A stretch of DNA of 64,000 bases from the NCBI GenBank assembly GCA_022496805.1, contig CM040090.1, positions 9,356,001-9,420,000 on the forward strand, read 5' to 3'. Below the pieces are notes generated by a model that had not been told where the DNA came from, did no database searches, and saw nothing but the letters and a program-made list of their open reading frames with translations. The translations under genes were made by a program, and so were the position numbers. Below, piece by piece: positions 24,135-33,800 of the stretch; position 1 is the first letter of the stretch, and every line of letters starts with the position of its first letter. This stretch comes from Pohlia nutans (lineage: Eukaryota; Streptophyta; Bryopsida; Bryales; Mniaceae).

Positions 24135-25978
24135 AGACCGTGCGGTTGGACAAGTTCAAATCACAAGGTCTCTTCCTTTCCGGTCAACCCTCTCGTTGTT
24201 TTAATGTACCTTTATCTTTTATTTGTTTGAACCTTCAAACATCCGCCTTGATAGATTCAGGAGCCTCTGCTTGTTTCATAGATGAGGATTTCGTAAAACT
24301 TCACAATATTTCTTTAGTTAAAAAACCATATCCTGTTCCTGTAGAAGTAATAGATGGACGACCCTTAGCCTCAGGTCATGTCACCCACGAAACTATTCCT
24401 TTAGAAATAGAGTTAGAAGGCCATAATAGTCTTCTTGTTTTTAATGTCATTAAAACCCCTACAAGCTCTATCATACTAGGATTATCTTGGCTTAGAAAAT
24501 ACATTCCCAATATAGATTGGAGTACCCTCAAAATCAAGTCATTTCCTAGCACTACGATTCCCCCAACACAACCAACTAGGTCCAAAATTTGTCACCCTAA
24601 ACCATTGTTCATTGGAGCAAAGACTTTTATGAGAGCTGCAAAACGCAGCAATCCGTTTGCTATTTATGCAACTCCGGCTCGTGATGAAGCAACTATAGTT
24701 ACGAGTATTCCGGATCAGTATAAGGAGTTTCAAGATGTTTTTGAGAAGAAAAATGCTGATATTTTACCGGAACATCGACTTTATGACTGCGCGATTGATC
24801 TGCAAGACGGCGCGTAACCACCTTTTGACCCGATTTACAACCTCTCGCAAAACGAACTCGTAGCGTTGAAGGAATATATTGAAAAAAATCTCGCCAAAAA
24901 CTTCATCCGTCATTCGAAGTCTCCAGCTGGTGCCCCAATACTCTTTGTCAAGAAGAAGGACGGCTCTTTACGAATGTATGTTGATTATCGCGGCCTGAAC
25001 AAGATTACTGTGAAGAATCGATACCCGTTGCCGTTGATATCTGGACTTCTAGATCAACTTGGACAGGCCAAGATCTATACGAAGATTGATTTACGCGGAG
25101 CTTACAACCTAGTACGCGTTAAACAAGGGGACGAATGGAAAACTGCATTTCGAACAAGGTATGGTCATTTTGAATACAATGTCATGCCTTTTGGACTTAC
25201 AAATGCACCTGCCATATTTCAACATTTGATGAACGACGTCTTCCGGGAATTTTTGGATAAGTTTGTCGTGTGCTATTTGGATGACATCTTAATCTATTCC
25301 AAGAATGTTGAAGAACATGAAGAACATGTGAAGCTTGTATTACAAAAATTACGAGATGCTGGATTATACGCAAAAGCAGAAAAGTGCGTATTTCATCAAC
25401 CGCAAGTGGAGTTTCTTGGGTATATTATTTCCAATGAAGGCTTATCTATGGATCCAAAGAAGATTGAAGCTATCACGAATTAGTTAACTCCCCGAACAGT
25501 ACGTGATGTACAATGTTTTCTCGGATTTGCTAATTTTTATCGAATTTTCATCCAGAATTATTCTCAAATTGCTGCTGCATTGACTCGATTGACATGCAAA
25601 GACAAGCTCGATTGGGGACTTGAAGCGGAGAATGCTTTTCAAAATCTGAAGACTGCTTTTACAACGGCTCCAATTTTGATTCATCCAGACTTCTCAAAAC
25701 CATTTTATATGGAGACTGATGCATCAGACTTTGCATTAGGTGCAGTATTATCGCAAAAGGGAGATGACGCAAAACTTCATCCAGTTGCGTTCTATTCTAG
25801 AAAATTCTCTGCTGCAGAAATCAACTACGAGATTCATGACAAAGAACTACTTGCTATAGTGGACTCGTTTCAAGAATGGCGTCATTTTCTTGAAGGCGCT
25901 TCGCACCAGGTGACTGTATACACAGATCACAAAAATCTTGAATATTTTATGTCAGCTCGTGTATTAAATTGTCGATAA
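24038..25978 (+). pseudogene. Retrotransposon pol, part 1: protease, reverse transcriptase, RNase H (interrupted)
   Basis: This frame is -1 relative to gag. The aspartic protease shows LIDSGAS (about 24247-24267) and the downstream ILGLSWL. A TAA at 24815 separates it from the reverse transcriptase, which carries [36 protein letters not shown] and the YLDD catalytic box near 25274-25285. TAG at 25481 interrupts the linker. RNase H follows ([30 protein letters not shown]) and ends at TAA 25976. A short deletion near 25990 changes frame before the integrase. Confidence 0.93.
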
Positions 25979-27594
25979 GCTCGTTGGAACATGTCATTAC
26001 ATATCGACCTGGAAGACAACAAGGATTATCAGATGCTTTGTCTCGAAGATCCTATCTTGCGCCTAAAGAAGGAGAAGCTGCGTATGACCAACAACGAACA
26101 ATTCTTTTGAAAACCGAGCAATTTCGAATTCACGGAGCGACTATGGCAATGCTAGTTGACTCATCATTTCTTGACCAAGTTCGTGCAATATCAGCAATGG
26201 ACCCTCTTGTTCTTGACATTCAGCGTCGCCCTGTTACTGATCGCGACAATTTCAAGTTTGTGGATGACCTCTTGTATTTTGAGGAGCGCTTGTATATTCC
26301 AGAAGGTTCTACACGCCTTCGAATTCTTCAAGCCCGTCATGATTTTCCTGCAGCCGGACATTTTGGGTTCAACAAGACGTTAGAACTCATTTCTCGAGAT
26401 TTTTGGTGACCTCAGATGTGGAAGATTGTCAAAGACTATGTCCTTTCTTGTGACACTTGTTCTAGATCGAAGAATCCACGACATCGTCCGTATGGACTCT
26501 TGCAGCCACTGCCTATTCCAAAGCAGCCATGGTCTTCTGTTTCTATGGATTTCATCACCGATTTACCTCCATCGAAGTCATTTGACACCATATTTGTGGT
26601 TGTTGACCGATTGACAAAAATGACACATTTCATTCCTTGCAAGAAGACAATCACCGGAGAAGAGACAGCAAGATTATTTTTGGACAACATTTATCGATAT
26701 CATGGATTACCAGATGACATCGTTTCAGATCGTAGACCGCAATTTGTCTCTAAATTTTGGAGATCTCTTTTTGAAATCTTAAAGGTGCAAATCAAACTCT
26801 CTTCTGCTTTTCATCCTCAAACTGATGGCCAAACGGAGCGTGTAAACCAAGTATTGGAGCAGTATTTGCGTTGCAACATCAACTATCAACAAGACGATTG
26901 GACTTTGCACTTGCCATTGGCTGAGTTTGCATATAATAATACCGTTCATGCATCGACTCAACAAACGCCATTCTATGCCAACTATGGATATCATCCAAAG
27001 TTTGACATGTTAAAACCGATAGAGAATGAGAATCCGGCAGCAGTCGACTTTGCAATAAGATTATCAGAACTCCATGCGTTGATGAAGATTCATTTAGGAG
27101 AAGCCCAAGATCGCTACAAAGGCGCCGTAGATAAACTTAGAAAGGAATCACCGTCATTCCTAATTGGCGACAAAGTATGGCTTATTCGGCGCAATATCAA
27201 GACTACAAGACCATGTGATAAGTTGGACTATCGTCGATTAGGACCATTCCTTATTCAGCAACAAGTCAATCCGGTGGCTTTTCGGTTGGACCTACCAGCA
27301 TCTATGAAGGTACATCCTGTTTTACACGTGCCACTGTTAGAACCATACAAAGAGTCGAATATACCAGGAAGAAGGCAACCACCACCGCCCAGCATTGAAG
27401 TTGATACCCACGAGGACTTGATTCGCGGCGAAGACGAGGCAAATTAGAATATCTTATACACTAGCGTGGTTACGACATCAACGAACGGACGTGAGAACCA
27501 GCAATAAATGTCGTTGGCGCGCCTCAAAAGGTACAGGAATTTCATCAACGTTATCCTGATAAGCCACGACCTATTCGATGATAACTTCAACAAG
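25969..27594 (+). pseudogene. Retrotransposon pol, part 2: integrase and chromodomain (interrupted)
   Basis: The frame reads from the end of RNase H (ITYRPGRQQG, ALSRRS) into the integrase: an HH-CC zinc region ending CDTCSRSK, then the DDE core with SMDFITDLP, DDIVSDRRPQF and HPQTDGQTERVNQ, and the C-terminal HVPLLEPYKE. TGA at 26407 cuts it. After the TAG at 27445 the C-terminal chromodomain is still readable in another frame (RRRRGKLEYL ... APQKVQEFHQRYPDKPRP) but holds a TAG at 27462 and a TGA at 27492. Chromodomains steer integration toward marked chromatin in this clade. Confidence 0.9.
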
Positions 27595-27615
27595 AAGCTC
27601 TTCCGTTGAGAGCTG

Positions 27616-27624
27616 TATATAAAG
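27616..27624 (+). promoter_or_regulatory. TATA box upstream of the extra ORF
   Basis: TATATAAAG, a strong TATA match, lies 76 bp before the ATG of the downstream ORF and inside the element, after the chromodomain. It suggests that ORF has its own transcript. Confidence 0.55.
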
Positions 27625-27699
27625 AGGGGAGAGCAATCAAAGAGCAACACAGCTCTCAACCTCAGAAACATCTTCTCTTGTACTTCTTTTCTTCTCAAT

Positions 27700-28143
27700 A
27701 TGTCTAATTGGAAGGTATTCCAAGACTCTTTAGATTCTGAATCGCAACCGGAGTCTGAGCGTGAACTGTCTTTATCACAATTGCCGAACCAGCCTGTAGA
27801 TCCTTTGCCACCACAAGAGCCTCGAAACGAAGCTGGACCTTCTCGACAACGAAGACGGCCTCGAAATGAAGAACCTCTTGAACCACGGCAACGTCGAAAA
27901 ATACCCAGTAGCAGATCGTTGGTGATTGTCATCGAAGTAGAACCTGCTTTTGAAGGTCGCCCGGAAGCAGTATTTGAAGGACTTTTTTGCAACGAAGACA
28001 CAGAAGTCCAAGCATGGTCTCAAGTAGCGGGTGTCGGTCACTATCGCTGGTTGCAAGGGCCCTTAAACCACTTAACTCGCGCTAGACAACTTGAGTATGT
28101 CGGAGAAACCATGAGACATATTTTTGATTTTCTTCGCCTCTGA
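27700..28143 (+). CDS. Extra intact ORF between pol and the 3' LTR, 147 aa
   Basis: No family recognised. It is the only full-length open frame left in the element, in sense orientation, ending about 55 bp before the 3' LTR. The N-terminal third is acidic and Pro/Gln-rich (SESQPESERELSLSQL). The middle has two basic clusters, RQRRRPR and RQRRK, that could act as nuclear localisation or RNA-binding signals. The C-terminal half looks globular (SLVIVIEVEPAFEG, EVQAWSQVAGVGHYRWLQG). A TATATAAAG box stands upstream and a pyrimidine-rich leader precedes the ATG. Extra 3' ORFs are known in some plant gypsy lineages, but I cannot tie this one to any of them. A captured host fragment is an alternative. 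Confidence 0.7.
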   Translation: MSNWKVFQDSLDSESQPESERELSLSQLPNQPVDPLPPQEPRNEAGPSRQRRRPRNEEPLEPRQRRKIPSSRSLVIVIEVEPAFEGRPEAVFEGLFCNEDTEVQAWSQVAGVGHYRWLQGPLNHLTRARQLEYVGETMRHIFDFLRL

Positions 28144-28184
28144 TCGAGAGTCCACAACAACACTCCTCGTGAAGACTCGTCGCT

Positions 28185-28198
28185 AGAGAGGGAGGTGA
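28185..28198 (+). other. Polypurine tract
   Basis: AGAGAGGGAGGTGA lies directly before the 3' LTR, the expected position for plus-strand priming. Confidence 0.8.
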
Positions 28199-28704
28199 TG
28201 TCACGGACATAGAACCTTGAGATGGGTATTGCAAAGACTAGGCCTTGAAGCCAGAGATATGTTATTGTTCAAGACTAGTTCGTGATGGGTATTGCCGTAG
28301 TTGTCCAGAGATAAGTTATTGTCCAAACTAGTTCGTGATGGGTATTGCCACCAACATAGAACCTTCTAGAATAATTCTAGAAGTTCTATAGGTCCTTTGA
28401 CTTTTAGGATCTTTCTAGATACTTCCTAGGGACTCTCATAGTCTCTAGGAAGCCCCTTAAGAAGCTTCCTTAGTACTAGTATATCCAGGGGACGAGATGA
28501 GGGACTCCTCACTCTCGTCAACACAAGTTTAGGAGCACTCTTGAGTGTGCCTTGTCTTGTATCTTGTTCAACTATCGATTAGTTCAATATACTTTCTTGA
28601 GAACCATTCTTGTGTACTATTGCACTTCTTGTTCTTGGGTCCTTGTTCATGTTCTTGCTCTTCTTCTCTTGTTCTCTTGTTCTTGAGTTCTTGTGTCCCT
28701 GACA
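28199..28704 (+). repeat. 3' LTR (506 bp)
   Basis: Same ends as the 5' LTR, followed by the TAAAC duplication. It lacks one 52-bp unit and otherwise shows about two base differences by eye (gattag/gactag and ccgacat/ccaacat). Confidence 0.95.
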
Positions 28705-28840
28705 TAAACAGAGTTCCAGATATACGAATTTCACTATGTAATTTTGAATATTTAATTTATACATGCATAAATTATTCAGTCATGATATGAAAATATTTTA
28801 TTCTTTCTTTGTAATACATATTATTATAGCATTTTATTAA

Positions 28841-29411
28841 CCCTTAACTAGCCGTTTATTGACTTGTGTACAAACTTGAATTCCTTTTTCTCATGCATCA
28901 TGAACTTTTTGCAAGTAAAAAAAAAATACACATATAAATTTCTATAGCAAAATCACTTTATGCATGTGCAATCCAATTAGAAAGGAAATGCTTTAAAAAA
29001 ATGGCTTCATTTCATACCATTTTTTTTTCTTCCAAAATTTCTAAGATCTTAGTTTAATACAAATTAACAGTTTTTTTGAAAAAAATTACTTATAGGGTTA
29101 AGCAACTCAAGATATCTCTATGAATCTTTACACTTATAGTATTACATTTTAGCACATCACAACAAATATCATGGACAATTTTTTAATATCTTATTCTTTA
29201 TAAAATTATAAGAGAATTTTCACTTGTAAGTTTCAAATTTTGTACAAAATATTGGTCATACCAATCATAGATTTTACCGTATGCACAGAATAAAAAATTT
29301 GTAGTGTAATTTTATTTTTTCATTTAACAAGCTCAACATATCCTTTTTAGTAGCATTTTATAAGTCATTTTTGAAATTCTCCAAATCTCGAGAGGTGAGG
29401 ATGTTTAGGGG
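28841..29411. mobile_element. TTAA-type element
   Basis: CCCTTAACTAGCCG after TTAA 28837-28840; ends GGATGTTTAGGGG before TTAA 29412-29415. AT-rich and non-coding. Confidence 0.6.
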
Positions 29412-29415
29412 TTAA

Positions 29416-29755
29416 TCAAGCCCTATATTTTATTTAGAATTTTTAAATAAGCATCAAATGAATATTAAATACCACCTTCCCTTTGCGCATCTAAAATATT
29501 TATTTCACATTATAATCAATTTAATTTTCTATTTTCAAACCACAAATGCTTCAACCTTTAGAAGTAAAAGGACATGATTGTACATTTCTTTTGAAATATT
29601 AAATGAAAGCCTTATATAGAGCCAACCTTTTAAAGATGAAAACTTAAAGATCTTCATATGAACCCTTCAATATAATATTTGGTCTTATTTTAATTATATA
29701 TTTCACAATATAATGAATTGCAATTGTCGATTTGATACTATGAAGCCTTGGTCCT
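29416..29755. other. Spacer ending in a family A fragment
   Basis: The last ~100 bp (ttaattatatatttcacaat ... ccttggtcct) match the right end of family A, and its TTAA at 29756-29759 is shared with the next element. Confidence 0.45.
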
Positions 29756-29759
29756 TTAA

Positions 29760-30316
29760 CCCTTAAACGTACCAGTCCTTCGTAGGAAAGTCAAACTAAC
29801 ACAATTTACTGAATTTAGCCTTCAAGATTTATCAAAATATATTTTGTAATATTTTTCATGCATGGAATTGAATGTTTCCTATGAGTCTTGAAATTTTCAG
29901 ATTTTTTGATTTAATACGGCATTTTAAACAAAATTTTAAGTCAAATACTTCAAAAAATAAAATTTATTACAAAAAAGCTTTACAATTTTAATATTTTTTT
30001 GGAAGCAGGTACAAATTACAATGGAGAATCACATGATATGTTTTCCATAGAAACTTTTTATTTCAATTTTGAAATTCGAAAGCTGTAAATCCTATCATTC
30101 CTATGTAGTGTAATTCAAACCTTGACCTACAAATCTTGCACAAGCAATAAAATACTCAATAATTGGAATTTTTAAGATTTGAAAAGTGGAGTACAAACTA
30201 GACTTAATAAACTTCATTTTCTTAGTTGGGTGTATGAGTAACAAAAGTCATCTTCAAGATCAAATTTGGGTTTGACCAACAAACATCCAGTAACTGGATG
30301 CGTGGACGTTTAGGGG
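29760..30316. mobile_element. TTAA-type element
   Basis: 557 bp between TTAA 29756-29759 and TTAA 30317-30320. Ends are CCCTTAAACGTACCAG and GCGTGGACGTTTAGGGG, imperfect inverted repeats. Confidence 0.68.
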
Positions 30317-30320
30317 TTAA

Positions 30321-31449
30321 GGGTGAAATGGCATTTTTTTTATATTTGGGGTCTAACCATTCATTCATCTTTAACGTCTTATACCAACCTATTAAGAATG
30401 AAAGGCAAAAAACATTACATTTAATGTATTGGTAAAACAACAAAGAAATACATACAAATTAGAAATTCATATTCATGCTAGAAATTTCAAAAGTGGTGGC
30501 TTGAAGATGAGCCAAATGCATCCATTACTCCTAGCCCTCGTCTTGCATTTAATTTTAGCGCATTAGAGCTGCTTTAAACTATGGGAAGCCCATCGTATTT
30601 TAGAATATAAAATCCTAGTAACTGTTATATGATTAGAACTCTATTTAGATTTTAGAGAATTGCAAAGATACATTATGAAATGGAAGTATGAGGGAATAAT
30701 TTGAACTTCATGTATAAATAAAAGTTATACATTATGAATTTTAGATTCTATTTATACGGTTAGATTTATGATTGTGGAATTACTAATATCTTGTTATAAA
30801 TTTCGAAACTTAAAATGCAAAACTCTTGTAATTCAATTACAAATAAATATTCATAATTTGTGGATAAAATTTGTGACTTCTCCTAGTTGGAGACTAAAGG
30901 TTAAAAACGTTATGATGAGAGAGTAATAAAGTTCCTAGAAACTTGAATTTGAAGTGTCAGAAGGTGTCGCACCAAGTTTTGCAACGGACTAATAATTTGA
31001 ACATGAAATAAAAGAATTTACCGTGGTTTTTTAAAGGTCTAGCCGAGAGAGTGCTTCAAAAATCAACTGGTCTAAGAAAATATAAGATTTTAGGTGTTTA
31101 AGCTAAAATTTCTTTGTGACTTGTGCTTTGCATTAAGGAAAAAATACAATATATTGAGAGAATAATGTGTATTCCATTTAAAAAATGAAAGTATGATCAA
31201 GGACTAATAAATTATTTTGCAATTTTTCAAAGTGGAAAGTTTGTCAAATGTCTACTTGTGTCCTAGACTTATGGGCTAGCTGATAATGAGATAACTCGAA
31301 ATCGATATGGGTTGCCCCGCCATTCTATCCAAATGTATGAAGCCAATTGGTTGACACTAATCTCTGAAAAAATGGTTTTATTAACGTCACTTTACAACAC
31401 GATTTTCATGACAGTCTATAATACAATTTTTGGGCGTAAATAGCAATGA
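30321..31449. other. AT-rich spacer with a repeat shared with 58261-58560
   Basis: The stretch around 30660-30860 (gcaaagatacattatgaaat ... tacggttagatttatgattg) resembles 58290-58470. No gene supported. Confidence 0.4.
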
Positions 31450-31740
31450 ATAAATTTTGTTTCTCTGTTGGTAGAATGACACACACCTTGGAATGTAGTC
31501 AAGTAACGAAAAAATGGATAGAAATATTCATAAATATAAATAAAAAATAAAAAAAGTTATATATAATTATAAAAAATAAAAAATAAAAAATAAAAAATAA
31601 AAAACAAAAATGTGCACATCCATAAAATTATTTATTGTAAGACATTTTCATCCAAATACTGGCGATATTAGTAACTTTGAGAACTACTATAAACTTTGAT
31701 AATTTCATCTACTTTTTTGCCCATTTTTTTCTCTCCGTCT
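31450..31740. repeat. Dispersed repeat shared with 61235-61425
   Basis: Both copies contain ttggaatgtag, aaaaaatggatagaa, aaggcattttcatccaaat and ttgcccattttt in the same order. This copy includes an AAAAAT microsatellite near 31570-31605. Confidence 0.7.
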
Positions 31741-32009
31741 CTAAATCCCCCCATGGTATTGAATGCGGGCACTATTCATCCATCCCTCCTTTTTACTAGA
31801 ATTTTCATTTTGGGCACTTTCGGTGCGTTTTTCGACAAATTTTTCTAGGCCTCAAATTATCCTAGGGGGACCTACTTGGAAATGAAAAAAACCATTGAAG
31901 AAGGGGGTTGTTTTTTAAAGTGAGGCCTAAACCGGACAAAAATAGGAGGCGATTTTGTCCTCATTCATTCAAGACCACTGAGGTTCTAGAGAAATCCGTT
32001 TTTTCTAAG

Positions 32010-32951
32010 GTTGGATAACCTATTACCACCACCTCCCCCAATTACAACATGTACACTTTTTTTAAGGCCACCACAGTTGAGACTCAAAACCACCAATTTC
32101 ACTATTCAAGTAGACCAATGGGATGCCAAACATTGTGAAGAAACAGTTGGTGGTTTTGGGTATCATGATGAATGAAAGTTAGTACCACATGGTGTGGACA
32201 TAGGGGAACCTAGAGCTTTGATTTGGGTCAAAGGTTACTTTCCACTTTGGAATTTTGTATAAAATTGACAAATGCGAATTAGATGTTGCAAATTTTTGCA
32301 ATCCTCATCAAAACCTATTTTGAATGCGATCATATTTTATTTTCAAATTTAGAACTGCCAAAAATAATCCAGATCGCTTAACCCCTAAATGACGGAGGGG
32401 GTAAGGGCAAAACATAAATGTGTTATAAAAAATTACTTCTTCAACGTCGATGAAGTTTGGTCCAAAAGAGAAAATGAGGAGCTTGATGTTTAGTAATTTT
32501 CCATACGGTCAAATATCAAAAAATAGCTTTTTATCATCTCAAAATGAATTTAGAAGCATTTAACTTCAAATATTTATAAGAATCACAAATTTTATTTTTA
32601 GAATTTGAAATTTTGTATGATTTGTTAAAACTAGACATTCTATTCTAAAATCAAAATTTTCAAATTTTTCAACGAAGAGAACATCATTACTTTCCCCAAA
32701 GAGTAAGTTTTCTAACACTAGACAATGTAGAAGAGTTTTTCTTTGAAAATTTCTCCCGGGTGGAGTTTAACTCGGATTAACATGATTCAAATTGGGTTGG
32801 AAAGTAGACTTGATTACCTATTTAAAAATATTTTTTATTTTCTATAAAAATGTTTTTCCTATTTCGGGCAGCCCATAAAAAAAGGGCAGAGACCATAAAA
32901 TGGTTGATCCGTCACTTAGGGGTTAAGTTGGCGGTTTTAGGACAATCAACC
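32010..32951. mobile_element. Inverted-repeat element E, copy 1, split by a TTAA element
   Basis: Left end GTTGGATAACCTATTACCAC pairs with the decayed right end near 32928-32951. The interior matches copy 2 at 41849-42250 (ccacctcccccaatta, caatttcactattcaagtag, ggttactttccactttggaa). A family C element is inserted at its TTAA. Confidence 0.75.
32382..32922. mobile_element. TTAA-family C element, copy 2, with proven target duplication
   Basis: 541 bp starting CCCCTAAATGACGGA and ending TCCGTCACTTAGGGG (14 of 15 matched as inverted repeats), between TTAA 32378-32381 and 32923-32926. The related element E at 41849-42250 carries the empty site gcTTAAgttgg at 42221-42230. Confidence 0.9.
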
Positions 32952-33800
32952 TTAGTGTAAAAGTACAGACTCTCAAAATGAGGTAAGATTCTGGCCCAAA
33001 AATTTCAACGGTGGTAGATATCACCTACCACAAAAGAGAGAGAGGGAGAGAGAGAGACTCTTGATTCACGTGGGTTCAAACTTTCAAACCGACACGAGTA
33101 ATTTGTGGTATGAGTCTTGTAGAAAAAGAGAATGCTCATGTGCCGGTGGGTTGACGGCGTCATGGTGAGGTCATGAAATGGTAGCCTTGCAGCCTCACAT
33201 GGCCTAATTCTCCGCAAAGCTGCTGCAATGATGTGCATCACTTTTTTTCTGATAACCTTGTCACTCATACTCTTGCCCCTCCTCTTGTCTTTCACAATTG
33301 CGTGACTTGCATCCACCATTCTCAAAAAACATGCTGCTGAGCGCACTTTCCCATTTCCATTTTGATCCATTTTGGCAGGATTCTCTTGCTTGGGCGCCTT
33401 GCAAAGATCCATGGATATTCACGTTAGTTCCTGTGGCTGTGGATTCACGAGCTTGGTGATGGGTTTTTCTGTTATGGGTCATGTACTTGCCGTTCGTTTC
33501 ATTTAGGGCTTCCTGCTGAGCTTCTTCTTCATAATATTCATACCCATGATGAAATTAGGGAGCACTTGTAAAATTTAGCATTGGCTGGGTCATCCGCAGC
33601 GAGGAGTTTCAGTGACTAACCCTATCTTCTTCTTCACAGGTATATACTTCCTTGCGCATTATGTTTGGTTCTGTTAAAATAAAATAAAAATTGGTAAAAG
33701 CTCTTTAAATGCTGTCAGCTCTTGATGGTAGGGACAAGTTTTGTCATGGAGTTGTTTTCACATGGAATGTTACATTGTGGTGTTATAGCATGAGAAGGGA
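32952..33800. other. 5' flank and probable 5'UTR of the bHLH gene
   Basis: Contains a GAGA run (33030-33056) and a likely UTR intron end (cttcttcttcacag near 33627-33640). Minus-strand frames here show no domain. Confidence 0.4.

Larger units (their letters stand above)
22228..28704 (+). mobile_element. Full-length Ty3/gypsy chromovirus LTR retrotransposon
   Basis: A complete element 6,477 bp long bounded by two LTRs that begin TGTC and end GACA. It is flanked by the 5-bp target duplication TAAAC (22223-22227 and 28705-28709). Order: 5' LTR, leader with self-primer site, gag with CCHC knuckle, protease, reverse transcriptase, RNase H, integrase, chromodomain remnant, an extra ORF, polypurine tract, 3' LTR. 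The gag and pol frames carry stops and at least two small frame-changing breaks, so this copy cannot make its own complete polyprotein. The LTRs differ by about two substitutions and one 52-bp repeat unit, which indicates recent insertion. The RT/integrase wording and chromodomain place it among chromoviruses; similarity to the Tcn1-type lineage is from memory. Confidence 0.95.

Noticed and set aside
22228..28704. A functional, autonomous retrotransposon
   Set aside because: Stops at 23931, 24815, 25481, 25976 and 26407 plus frame changes near 25990 and 27400 leave no complete gag-pol in this copy.
28545..28790. An 81-codon ORF rich in Leu/Ser/Cys
   Set aside because: It lies inside the LTR (a copy is in the other LTR) and is a by-product of its CTTGTTCTTG repeats.
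33005..33482. Overlapping minus-strand ORFs of 135 and 73 codons
   Set aside because: No domain, no splice partners, and they overlap the 5' region of the bHLH gene.
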